A DNA stretch of 34,995 nt from Acidisphaera sp. GTDB taxonomy: Bacteria > Pseudomonadota > Alphaproteobacteria > Acetobacterales > Acetobacteraceae. The position numbers and the translations under genes were made by a program. Below the pieces are notes generated by a model. The model made no database searches, was not told the origin of the DNA, and worked only from the letters and a program-made list of their open reading frames with translations. Position 1 is the stretch's first letter; the number at the start of each line of letters is the position of its first letter. The DNA lies in NCBI GenBank assembly GCA_019240635.1, contig JAFAYA010000032.1, positions 1 through 34,995 of the forward strand, written 5' to 3'. Of this stretch, positions 7,465-14,689 are shown piece by piece.

Positions 7465-8526
7465 ATGCTTCCGGCCGACGAGCCGCCGTTCTGGGACGCC
7501 GAGCGCGACGACACGCTGGTCTGCCGCCAGGTGCGCGCCGAGACGCACGACGTAAAGACCTTCATCTTTGCCGCATCGGCGCCGCGCCTGTTCCGCTACA
7601 AGCCCGGCCAGTTCATGACGTTCGAATTCGCGATCGACGGCGAGCGGATCGACCGCTGCTTCACGCTGGCCTCCACGCCGACGCGCCCACACCTCGTCTC
7701 CATCACGGTCAAGCGCCAGCCGGACGGCGTCGTGACGCCCTGGCTGCACGCGACGATGCGGCCCGGCACTGCGGTGCGTGTCGCCGGGCCGATGGGCGAC
7801 TTCAGCTGCGCCGACCATCCCGCCGAAAGCTACCTGTTCCTGTCCGGCGGCAGCGGCATCACGCCGCTGATGTCGATGGCGCGCAGCCACGACGACCTGG
7901 CCAGCGAGCGCGACACCGTGTTCGTGCACAACGCGCGCAGCCCCGCGGACATCATCTTCCGCAGCGAACTGGCGCTAATGGCCGAGCACCGGCCGGGCTT
8001 TCGCTTCGTGCCGGTCTGCGAGGCGGATTCGCCGGGCGAGAAATGGGCCGGGCTGCGCGGGCGGCTGAGCCTGCCGATGCTGCAGCTGATCGCGCCGGAT
8101 TTTCTCGAGCGCGCGATCTTTTGCTGCGGCCCGGCGCCGTACATGGCGGCGGTGCGGGCGATGCTGGCCGAGGCTGGCTTCGACATGGCGCGCTACTTCG
8201 AGGAAAGCTTCGATTTTTCGCGGCTCGGCGGCGCGGCGCCGGCGGCGGCAAGCACGGCCGCTGAGGGGTTCACGGTCGAGTTCGCACGCAGCAAGCGGCG
8301 GGTGACCTGCGATGCGGAGACCTTCATCCTCACCGCCGCGCAGGCGGCCGGGCTGCGCCTGCCCTCCTCCTGCACGCGCGGCCTGTGCGGCACGTGCAAG
8401 TCGAAGCTCCTCGCCGGGACCGTGGACATGCAGCACGCCGGCGGCATCCGCCAGCGCGAGATCGATCAGGGGCTGATCCTGATATGCTGCTCAAGGCCGC
8501 GCAGCGACCTCGTCATCGATCGCTGA
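7465..8526 (+). CDS. FNR-type flavin reductase with C-terminal [2Fe-2S] ferredoxin domain (glycine-betaine oxygenase reductase-like)
   Basis: Electron-transfer protein of 353 residues that should carry electrons from NAD(P)H through FAD and a [2Fe-2S] cluster to an oxygenase. An FNR-like FAD domain comes first (YKPGQFMTFEF, DRCFTLASTPTRP), then an NAD domain (LSGGSGITPLMSMAR, FCCGPAPYM), then a plant-type ferredoxin at the C terminus with Cys303, Cys308, Cys311 (CTRGLCGTC) and Cys341. This order matches GbcB, the reductase of glycine betaine monooxygenase, and hybrid-cluster-protein reductases. Lying just after soxBDAG favours a betaine/N-methyl role: betaine to dimethylglycine to sarcosine to glycine. 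The oxygenase partner (GbcA) is not in the window. ATG 7465 has GGAAG about 10 nt upstream. The end overlaps the convergent acetyltransferase gene by 14 bp. Confidence 0.87.
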   Translation: MLPADEPPFWDAERDDTLVCRQVRAETHDVKTFIFAASAPRLFRYKPGQFMTFEFAIDGERIDRCFTLASTPTRPHLVSITVKRQPDGVVTPWLHATMRPGTAVRVAGPMGDFSCADHPAESYLFLSGGSGITPLMSMARSHDDLASERDTVFVHNARSPADIIFRSELALMAEHRPGFRFVPVCEADSPGEKWAGLRGRLSLPMLQLIAPDFLERAIFCCGPAPYMAAVRAMLAEAGFDMARYFEESFDFSRLGGAAPAAASTAAEGFTVEFARSKRRVTCDAETFILTAAQAAGLRLPSSCTRGLCGTCKSKLLAGTVDMQHAGGIRQREIDQGLILICCSRPRSDLVIDR

Positions 8527-9211
8527 CCGCGCGCGCCTCGCGGATCTCCCGCACCGAGCGTCGGGGGGCGCCGGCGGGAGAAAAATTCGCGGGATCGAGC
8601 CAGGCGAGCAGCGCGTCGCGGCAGCGCGGCCATTCGTCATCGAGGATGCTGAACCAGGCGCTGTCCCGCCGTCGGCCCTTCACCACGTAATGCGCCCGGA
8701 ACAGGCCCTCGAACGTGAAGCCGAGCCGCTCGGCGGCGCGGCGTGACGGCGCGTTCAGCGCGTTGCACTTCCAGACCAGCCGCCGATAGCCGAGGTCGTC
8801 GGCCGCCAGCCGCAGCAGCAAGAACATCGCCTCCGTCGACGCCGGCGTGCGCTGCATGCGCGGCGCGAACCAGATATGCCCGAGCTCGATCGCCGCGTTC
8901 TTCGGCTGGATGTCGAGCAAGGTGAGCCAGCCGGAAACCACGCCGGTCGCGAGTGGACGCACCGCCCAGGCCATTGGGTCGTGCTGGGCGGCAAACTCGG
9001 CGACGTGCTTGGCCATCGCCGCGGCCGACGGGAACGGCCCGTAGCCGAGATAGGCCCAGCTCGCATCGGCGCCCTGCGCCGCGTCCCACAGTTCCGGGGC
9101 ATGGCGCAGGTGCAGCGGCTCCAATGCCACGTGGGTACCGCGCAGCTCCAGGCGCGCCGGCAGCGGGCGCGGCGTGGGATCGACTTCGGGTCCGATCGGC
9201 AGGTCGCTCAT
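8513..9211 (-). CDS. GNAT-family N-acetyltransferase (RimJ-like)
   Basis: Acetyltransferase of 232 residues in the RimJ/RimL-like branch of GNAT enzymes, which move an acetyl group from acetyl-CoA to an amine, often a protein N terminus or a small molecule. Family marks: LRGTHVALEPLHLRHAPELWDAA at the start, AIELGHIWFAPRMQRTPASTEAM in the middle, then LGYRRLVWKCNALNAPSRRAAERLGFTFEG, the acetyl-CoA-binding and helix segment with the classic N-x-S-R-R-A-A-E-R-L-G-F string. The substrate is not predictable. It is convergent with the reductase gene (14-bp overlap) and divergent from the toxin pair, with about 150 bp between. Confidence 0.9.
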   Translation of the reverse strand: MSDLPIGPEVDPTPRPLPARLELRGTHVALEPLHLRHAPELWDAAQGADASWAYLGYGPFPSAAAMAKHVAEFAAQHDPMAWAVRPLATGVVSGWLTLLDIQPKNAAIELGHIWFAPRMQRTPASTEAMFLLLRLAADDLGYRRLVWKCNALNAPSRRAAERLGFTFEGLFRAHYVVKGRRRDSAWFSILDDEWPRCRDALLAWLDPANFSPAGAPRRSVREIREARAVSDR

Positions 9212-9360
9212 GGCGGAAGGCTGGGACAGGACGGTTCACTGCGCTCCGTCCAATCGGAACGTCGCGGCGCAGACCGGTCGTTTTCCAGTAGGTACGCCCT
9301 GCCCAACGGCGACACGGGACCTCGGAGCGGAGTAGGGTGGCCCGAACGAAGGACAGCGCC

Positions 9361-9588
9361 ATGCAGAGGATCACCCTGGATGCTGAGGCCGGCGAGATAT
9401 CCGCCGAACTGGCCCGCCGCGGCGTCACCGCCCACACCCGCGTGCATGTGCTGGTCGAGGTTGTGGGCGAGGAACCCGAGGCCACGCCGATGGCCGCCAT
9501 GGCCCAGGCTGGCGGCGCCTTCGACTGGCTCGGGGACGAGGCCGATCTCTACAGCGACGCCGATCTCCTGGCGCCGCGGACCGGATAG
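9361..9588 (+). CDS. Putative antitoxin of a PemK/MazF-type pair
   Basis: Small acidic protein of 75 residues (MQRITLDAEAGEISAELARRG start; acidic C-terminal DWLGDEADLYSDADLL). It is followed with no gap by a PemK-like toxin: its TAG stop is directly followed by the toxin GTG. Size, acidity and position are those of the antitoxin partner, which would bind the toxin and probably its own promoter. The C-terminal acidic-aromatic tail (DWLGDEADLY) resembles the toxin-contacting tail of many antitoxins. No DNA-binding fold is certain from the sequence. The upstream GTG at 9337 is in frame but ATG 9361, with GAAGGA just before, is the better start. Confidence 0.75.
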   Translation: MQRITLDAEAGEISAELARRGVTAHTRVHVLVEVVGEEPEATPMAAMAQAGGAFDWLGDEADLYSDADLLAPRTG

Positions 9589-9924
9589 GTGTTCGCGTTC
9601 GGCAGCATCGTCCTCACCCGTTTTCCATTCACCGATCTCTCCGGCGACAAGCGCCGTCCCGCCCTGGTCGTTTCCCGCGACAACCGCCGACGCGGCGAGC
9701 TGATCGTGTGCTTCATCACCTCCATTCCACGGGCAGGGCCGGACATGGCGCCGATCGCCGCCACGGTCGGCACCGGCCTGAAAGTCGCCTCCGTGGTCCG
9801 CTCCGACAAGCTTGCCACGCTGGATCCGGCGGTCATCTCCGGCAAGCTCGGCGATGCGCCGGCCGCCTGGCTCGATTCGCATCGCGGCACCTTCTTCGCC
9901 GTGTTCGGCTTCAAGCTGCCGTAG
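9589..9924 (+). CDS. PemK/MazF-family toxin (putative endoribonuclease)
   Basis: Toxin of 111 residues with the PemK/MazF barrel pattern: FAFGSIVLTRFPFTDLSGDKRRPALVVSRDN at the start, with the RRPALVVS strand and its conserved arginine; then ELIVCFITSIP and VASVVRSDKLATLDP in place of the usual VDQIRTLD-like motif. Family members cut mRNA, often at short target words, and are held inactive by the antitoxin. The start is GTG directly after the antitoxin stop, so translation is probably coupled. It ends 19 bp from the convergent 1162-residue oxidoreductase gene. The target sequence cannot be told. Confidence 0.88.
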   Translation: MFAFGSIVLTRFPFTDLSGDKRRPALVVSRDNRRRGELIVCFITSIPRAGPDMAPIAATVGTGLKVASVVRSDKLATLDPAVISGKLGDAPAAWLDSHRGTFFAVFGFKLP

Positions 9925-9943
9925 CGGAGACAGGGAGCGAAGC

Positions 9944-12900
9944 CTACTCCGCCGCCACCGCCGGGCGGGCGTGCAGGCGGCGGAGCGCGCGGTCGATCCA
10001 TTGCGCGGTCAGCTTCTCGTGCAGCGTGTTCTGCCGCAGCCGCTCGTTCAGCGCCGGGAAATCGACGCGGTCGAGCGACTGGTCCTGGTTGAAGCAGGAG
10101 AACACCACGCGGCGCTCACCGGTCTGCACGTCAAGCTGCGGCTGCAGGCACTGGGCGCAGACCTCCTTCATCATGCACTGCATCGGGCTGTTGATCGAGC
10201 CGATCGCGGTGTGGCCGGGCTTCAGATACGGCGCCAGCACGCCGTGCCGGGCGATGCCGACGGCCTGCATCATGCGGTCCGAGCCGATGACGATCATGTG
10301 CTCGACGGATGGCAGCGCCACCGGCTGCGCGCCGAGCCGCCCGGCCGCATAGGCCGCCATGCCCTGCACGATGTTGCCGACAAAACTGCGGTCCTGCGGC
10401 CGGTCGGGCGAAAAGCCCGGCGCCTCGTCGCAGCACCAGACGATCGCGTCGGCGGCGCGCTCGATGTCCTCGACCTTGTAGCGGTCGCGCGCCTGCTTGT
10501 AGCCGGCGAAGTAGAGCACGCGCGTGCCGGCCGCGCGCAGTGCCGCGCCGATGCTGAACAGCACGGCGTTGCCGAGGCCGCCGCCCACCAGCGCGACCGT
10601 GCTGCCGGAGTGGATCTCGGTCGGTGTTCCGGTCGGCCCCATCAGCACGACCGGCTCGCCGGGCTTCAGCACCGCACAGAGGTCGGAGCTGCCGCCCATC
10701 TCCAGCGCGATCACCGAGACCAGCCCGGCCGCGGGGTCGGTCCAGGCGCCGGTCATCGCCAGGCCCTCCATCGCCAGCACGGTGGCTCCGCCCGGCTCCT
10801 CGACGCGCGGCGCAAAAGTCTCAAAATTCTGCAGGCGATAGAACTGGCCGGGGCGGAAGGCGCGGGCGGCGGCGGGCGCGTGCACGACCACTTCGACGAT
10901 GGCCGGCGTCAGCCGGTTCACCTGCCGCACGGTTGCGGTCAGCGCGGCGCGGCACGCGGCGATCAGCGCCGCGGGATCGGCGCAGGCCGGACGGCCGGCG
11001 AGCGCGCGCGTGACCACGGGATAGCCGCGCCGCGCGCTGCCCATCGCCTTCACGACATTGCCGAAAAAGCTCGGGTGCAGGTCGCCGAAGAAGCTGATGA
11101 AGCGGCCGTCTTCCGCCCGGTGCATCAGCACCTCGGCGTTGGTCGGCTTGCTGAGGCCGCGCTCGGGGGTGACGGGATGGCCGTCCTCGCCGATCGCCTG
11201 AAAATAGCGGCCGTCCTGGCGGATGCGGCCCTCCTCGCGCGCCAGCACGGTGTTGGGCTGGGTGCCGGCGGCGACCAGCACGGCGCGGGCGGGCAGCAGC
11301 GCCTCGCTGCCGTTGGCGCGCGTGCAGCGCAGCGCCGCCGCGTGGCCGTGCCGGTCCACCTCCACTGCGAGCGGCGCCAGCCCCTCGGCGAAGCGCACGC
11401 CCTCCTCCATCGCCTTCGCCACTTCCTCGTGGTTCAGCGTGTAGGAGGGGCTGTCGGTGAGCCGGCGGCGATAGGCGATGGTGGCGCCGCCCCATTCCTC
11501 CAGAAGCTGCGCGAGACCGGGCGGGCGGTTCTCGCGCGCCGCGACGTCGCGCTCGGCACGGATCGCGTCGGCGTGGGCCAGAAAAGTAGCGGCGATCTCC
11601 GCCTCTTCCTCGGTCCAGTCGGCTCGCACCGCGCTCTCGCCGCGCTCGGCGAGCAGCGTGCGGTAGCGGTCGGCGAATTTCTCGACCTGACGGACGTAGT
11701 GGGCGAGGCTTTCGGTCGCCGTGTCGATCGCCGTCAGCCCGCCGCCGATCACCACGACCGGCAGGCGCAGCTGGAGGTTGGCGACCGACGACTTTTTCGC
11801 CGCGCCGGTGAGCTGCAGCGCCATCAGGAAGTCCGAGGCCTGGCGGACGCCGCGCGCCAGGCCGTTGGGCATGTCGATCACCGTCGGCCGCCCGGCGCCC
11901 ATGCAGAGCGCGATGTGGTCGAAACCCATCGCAAAAGCCTGGTCGATCGAGAGCGTGCCGCCGCCGCCGAAGCGCACCCCGCCGAAAGCGGCGAATTCTT
12001 CCCGCCGCTCCAGCAGCAGCCGTACGAGCTTCAAATAGTTCTTGTTCCAGCGCACGGTGATGCCGTACTCGGCGACACCGCCGAACCCGGCCATCACGCG
12101 GTCGTCGAGATCCTCGAACAGGCGCTGCGCGTCGCGCACCGGCGCACGCGCGTCAAAGCCGAGCGGCTCGATCTTCAGCCCGTCCACGGCGACCACGGCG
12201 TGGCCGTCGTTCATCAGGTGGTGGGCGAGCGTGAAGCCGGCCGGACCCAACCCGACCACCAGCACGCTTCGCCCGCTCGGCGGACGCGGCAGCGGACGGT
12301 GGATGTCGAGCGGGTTCCAGCGCGTCAGCAGCGCGTAGATCTCCACACCCCAGGGCAGCGCCAGCACGTCGCGCAGGACGGCGGTTTCGGCCTGCGGAAT
12401 GTCGACGGGGTCCTGCTTCTGATAGATGCAGGCCTTCATGCAGTCATTGCAGATGCGATGGCCGGTCGCCGCCATCATCGGATTGTCGACGGCGATCGCC
12501 GCGAAGGCGCCGAGCACGCAACCCTGCGCGCGCAGCGCGTGCATCTCGCTTATTTTCTCCTCGAGCGGACAGCCCGCCAGGGTCACACCGAACACCGATT
12601 TCTGGAACGCCCCGGTTTTCCTGTCGCGCAGACCCTTGCTGCAAGAGTCCTTTTCCTGGGAATGGCACCAGATGCAGTAGTTCATCTGGTCGAGCGCCTG
12701 CTGCTCGTTCATGCCGGGGTCGGTCAGGTGAAACCCGTCGCGCTGCCGCCAGTCGTGTTCGGGCAAGCGCAGCATCGTCACCCCGTCGCGCTCGATCGTC
12801 TCGACGGGAACCAGGTGCTGGAAATCCAGCCGGTGCGGCGTCTTGAACAGGGTGCCGGCGCGGTGGCGCGCCTGGCCGGGTGCGGTCAGCGTCGCCCAGG

Positions 12901-13432
12901 CGGCGTAGCGCATCGCCGTGTCCAGCGCGCCGGCATCCTGCTGCCAGGCGTCGACGGCGTTGGAAAAACCCGCTTCGGTCAGCGCGCCGCCCATGCGCGC
13001 CTCCAGCGCGGCGCGCAACGCGTCGCCGTCGAACCCGGCGGGGTCCGGATATTTCTTCAGCGCCTGGCGCTGCACGAACAGGCGCTTGCATTTGTGGATG
13101 GGGTCGAGCGCCTCGGTGCGCTCGGCGATCGCGGCTAGCTCCGCCTCGTTGCCGAACAGGGCGGCGAGGAACGCCTCCAGCGGCGGGCCAAGGGCGAGCA
13201 GCAGTTCGCTGTGCTCCTTGGGCGGCAGCGCGGCGGGCGCGGCGCGCGCGGCGAGCAGGCGCGTATGCAGCAGGGCATCCTCGGCCTGCAGCCGCGCGAG
13301 GAAGGCGCGGTCGAGCCGGATCAGGCCGTCGCGCCCGGCGAGGGTGGCGTGCGCAAAGCCGAAGCCCAGCGGTTCGGCGATGTCGGAAGGCCCCGGCGCG
13401 GCCTCGGCCGGCCAGGGGGATTGCAGGGCCAC
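9944..13432 (-). CDS. Fused NfnL/GltD-like plus NfnS/PyrK-like flavo-iron-sulfur oxidoreductase with novel N-terminal region
   Basis: Protein of 1162 residues, probably cytoplasmic. Parts in order: an N-terminal helical region with no recognised domain (1-about 245); a cysteine-rich zone with Cys253, Cys256, Cys264 and then CNDCMKAC (328-335), like the [4Fe-4S]-binding region of GltD/NfnL proteins; an FAD Rossmann fold (SVLVVGLGPAGFTLAHHL, about 389); a second nucleotide fold (LPVVVIGGGLTAIDTATE, about 557), interrupted by a roughly 75-residue charged helical insert; and a C-terminal FNR/PyrK-like module from about 827 (FRPGQFYRLQNF, VALVGGGLGNAV) ending in a [2Fe-2S]-type set Cys1086, Cys1092, Cys1095, Cys1113. 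This is the NfnSL layout in one chain. Substrates are unknown; glutamate synthase-like or bifurcating roles are inference. GTG 13432 has GGAGGA 4 nt upstream. Confidence 0.85.
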   Translation of the reverse strand: MALQSPWPAEAAPGPSDIAEPLGFGFAHATLAGRDGLIRLDRAFLARLQAEDALLHTRLLAARAAPAALPPKEHSELLLALGPPLEAFLAALFGNEAELAAIAERTEALDPIHKCKRLFVQRQALKKYPDPAGFDGDALRAALEARMGGALTEAGFSNAVDAWQQDAGALDTAMRYAAWATLTAPGQARHRAGTLFKTPHRLDFQHLVPVETIERDGVTMLRLPEHDWRQRDGFHLTDPGMNEQQALDQMNYCIWCHSQEKDSCSKGLRDRKTGAFQKSVFGVTLAGCPLEEKISEMHALRAQGCVLGAFAAIAVDNPMMAATGHRICNDCMKACIYQKQDPVDIPQAETAVLRDVLALPWGVEIYALLTRWNPLDIHRPLPRPPSGRSVLVVGLGPAGFTLAHHLMNDGHAVVAVDGLKIEPLGFDARAPVRDAQRLFEDLDDRVMAGFGGVAEYGITVRWNKNYLKLVRLLLERREEFAAFGGVRFGGGGTLSIDQAFAMGFDHIALCMGAGRPTVIDMPNGLARGVRQASDFLMALQLTGAAKKSSVANLQLRLPVVVIGGGLTAIDTATESLAHYVRQVEKFADRYRTLLAERGESAVRADWTEEEAEIAATFLAHADAIRAERDVAARENRPPGLAQLLEEWGGATIAYRRRLTDSPSYTLNHEEVAKAMEEGVRFAEGLAPLAVEVDRHGHAAALRCTRANGSEALLPARAVLVAAGTQPNTVLAREEGRIRQDGRYFQAIGEDGHPVTPERGLSKPTNAEVLMHRAEDGRFISFFGDLHPSFFGNVVKAMGSARRGYPVVTRALAGRPACADPAALIAACRAALTATVRQVNRLTPAIVEVVVHAPAAARAFRPGQFYRLQNFETFAPRVEEPGGATVLAMEGLAMTGAWTDPAAGLVSVIALEMGGSSDLCAVLKPGEPVVLMGPTGTPTEIHSGSTVALVGGGLGNAVLFSIGAALRAAGTRVLYFAGYKQARDRYKVEDIERAADAIVWCCDEAPGFSPDRPQDRSFVGNIVQGMAAYAAGRLGAQPVALPSVEHMIVIGSDRMMQAVGIARHGVLAPYLKPGHTAIGSINSPMQCMMKEVCAQCLQPQLDVQTGERRVVFSCFNQDQSLDRVDFPALNERLRQNTLHEKLTAQWIDRALRRLHARPAVAAE

Positions 13433-13527
13433 GCGGTCCTCCGGACAAGGCGCCCCGGCGCGAGCCGGCAGGGCGGGTCGATGGCCGGGAGATGACCCCT
13501 CGGTGCCCCCGCGTCAACGTTCGGCAG

Positions 13528-13677
13528 TCAAGCTTGGGCCGGTTGTGCCTCCGGCTCGCTCTCCGCCGGCTGGTCCTCGGTCTCCGGCCGGCTGGACTCT
13601 GCCGGCGGGACCGGCAGCAGTCCCTGGGCCAGCGCGATCCGACGAAAGCTGTTGTCGACGATCTTTCCCCCGGTCAT
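13528..13677 (-). CDS. Small hypothetical protein, 49 residues
   Basis: Short ORF with a good ribosome site: GGAGG lies 6 nt before ATG 13677. The protein begins MTGGKIVDNSFRRIALAQGL and ends in an acidic Pro/Glu/Ala-rich tail (PETEDQPAESEPEAQPAQA). The first 20 residues could form one helix; the tail looks disordered. It lies 95 bp upstream of the 1162-residue oxidoreductase and points the same way, so the two could be cotranscribed. The frame stays open upstream to 13719, but those residues lack a ribosome site. I do not recognise it and assign no function. Confidence 0.5.
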   Translation of the reverse strand: MTGGKIVDNSFRRIALAQGLLPVPPAESSRPETEDQPAESEPEAQPAQA

Positions 13678-13833
13678 CGCCGCCCTCCGTCCCTGATGCG
13701 CTGCCATGCAAGCAGTCAAAGGTGACCCGAACGTGTCCGCGGCGCGGCAAAATGTAACCTGCCGGACGGGCTCGCTGGGGCCATCGCTCCCGGCGATTCA
13801 CGCCTTCGCCGAGTCCAGCAAGGCGATTGTCGC

Positions 13834-14253
13834 CTAATGCACCGCGATGACCGCGGTGCGGTCGGCCGACCCGTTGCGGAAAGTGACGGTGAAGGCGAAG
13901 GAATCCTGTCCGCGAAACCCGGATTCCGGGGTGTAGTAGACGATCAGCCCGTGCACCATCACGCCGAGGCAGCCGGTGTCGCCGTACTCGCCGGGCCCGA
14001 TGTGCTGGTCGAGCGGGTAGTCGCCGGGCCGGATGCTCACGCTGCCGCTTCTCGGCTGGCGGGTGATGGTGATTTGGGGATACCCGGCCATCGAGCAGTC
14101 CTGGCGATGGATGCTGGAATAATGGCCGACCTCGACCTCGTGTCCGGCCGACGTACTGCGGTTCAGGGTTGCGGGCGCCTGCGCCAGCACCGGCGCGGCG
14201 CCAAGAAGCATGGCCAGCACCGCCGCCAGCGCCGGCGGGGCGATCCCGCGCAT
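13834..14253 (-). CDS. Small secreted protein with cadherin/Ig-like repeat fold (paralogue of 1669-2073)
   Basis: Exported protein of 139 residues, function unknown. The signal peptide MRGIAPPALAAVLAMLLGAA is followed by a likely cut after PVLAQ. The mature part repeats the pattern of the protein at 1669-2073: AGHEVEVGHYSSIHRQDC, then PQITITRQPRSGSVSIR, then GCLGVMVHGLIVYYTPES and FRGQDSFAFTV, ending AVIAVH. Both copies keep two cysteines at matching places, the AG-EV-V-Y opening and the YY-P--F-G-D-F ending, so they are true relatives. ATG 14253 was chosen because the signal peptide starts there and CCGGAAA lies 6-7 nt upstream; earlier in-frame starts at 14334 and 14376 would add a long polar leader. 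Confidence 0.8.
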   Translation of the reverse strand: MRGIAPPALAAVLAMLLGAAPVLAQAPATLNRSTSAGHEVEVGHYSSIHRQDCSMAGYPQITITRQPRSGSVSIRPGDYPLDQHIGPGEYGDTGCLGVMVHGLIVYYTPESGFRGQDSFAFTVTFRNGSADRTAVIAVH

Positions 14254-14290
14254 CAGCGTTTCCGGATGCCGGGCGGGGTGGCGCGTGGCG

Positions 14291-14410
14291 TCACCTTCCG
14301 GGCTGGCCTCGCCGCTTGCGGCGTGGCGGGACATTATCGTTCTGCGCGCGCGGCGGAGCAAAGGCGCGGAGTGCAACGGCGTTCAGGATGCGGCGGGCGA
14401 GGTTGTCCAT
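14291..14410 (-). CDS. Possible small basic protein, 39 residues
   Basis: Short ORF of 39 codons with GGAG 8 nt upstream of ATG 14410. The protein begins MDNLARRILNAVALRAFAPP, which could form an amphipathic helix, and ends in a strongly basic tail (PPRRKRRGQPGR). It lies directly upstream of, and on the same strand as, the secreted-protein gene, with a 37-bp gap, so the two could share a transcript. I do not recognise it. The evidence is the ribosome site, the position and the non-random-looking helix-plus-basic-tail make-up; chance is not excluded in such GC-rich DNA. Confidence 0.4.
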   Translation of the reverse strand: MDNLARRILNAVALRAFAPPRAQNDNVPPRRKRRGQPGR

Positions 14411-14689
14411 CGGTCGGGCTCCATGATCGGCAGGATCACCGTATCAGCACAAGAAGCGCCGCGGTGCGCCAGAACCCCGGCGCAAAGGTGGCCGCTCCGG
14501 GGCGTCGCCTGAACACATCGTGATTTCGGCGAACGGCTTGCCGCAGGCGTGGATGTCCAGCGTTCCGCTGGTTTCGTTCCGTCGCGGTTTCCTGCGCCTG
14601 AGCAGGTCGCTCGCCCGACTTCCTGCCGGGTAGCCGCCGCCCCCGGGGCGCGGCATGATCCCTGCAACCGAGCGGGAGGGATAGCGGCC
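14411..14689. other. Divergent intergenic region before prpE
   Basis: This stretch, 279 bp (436 bp if the 39-codon ORF is not real), separates the minus-strand secreted-protein unit from plus-strand prpE and must hold both promoters. I could not find a convincing -35/-10 pair or a clear operator palindrome. The open frame that runs into prpE from 14549 looks non-coding before the GTG at 14690. Confidence 0.5.

Noticed and set aside
9337-9360. GTG start for the antitoxin 8 codons earlier
   Set aside because: No ribosome site before it, whereas ATG 9361 has one.
9812-13138. A 1108-codon plus-strand open frame opposite the fused oxidoreductase
   Set aside because: The minus-strand protein has clear cofactor motifs; the plus frame has low-complexity Arg/His/Ala composition and no motif.
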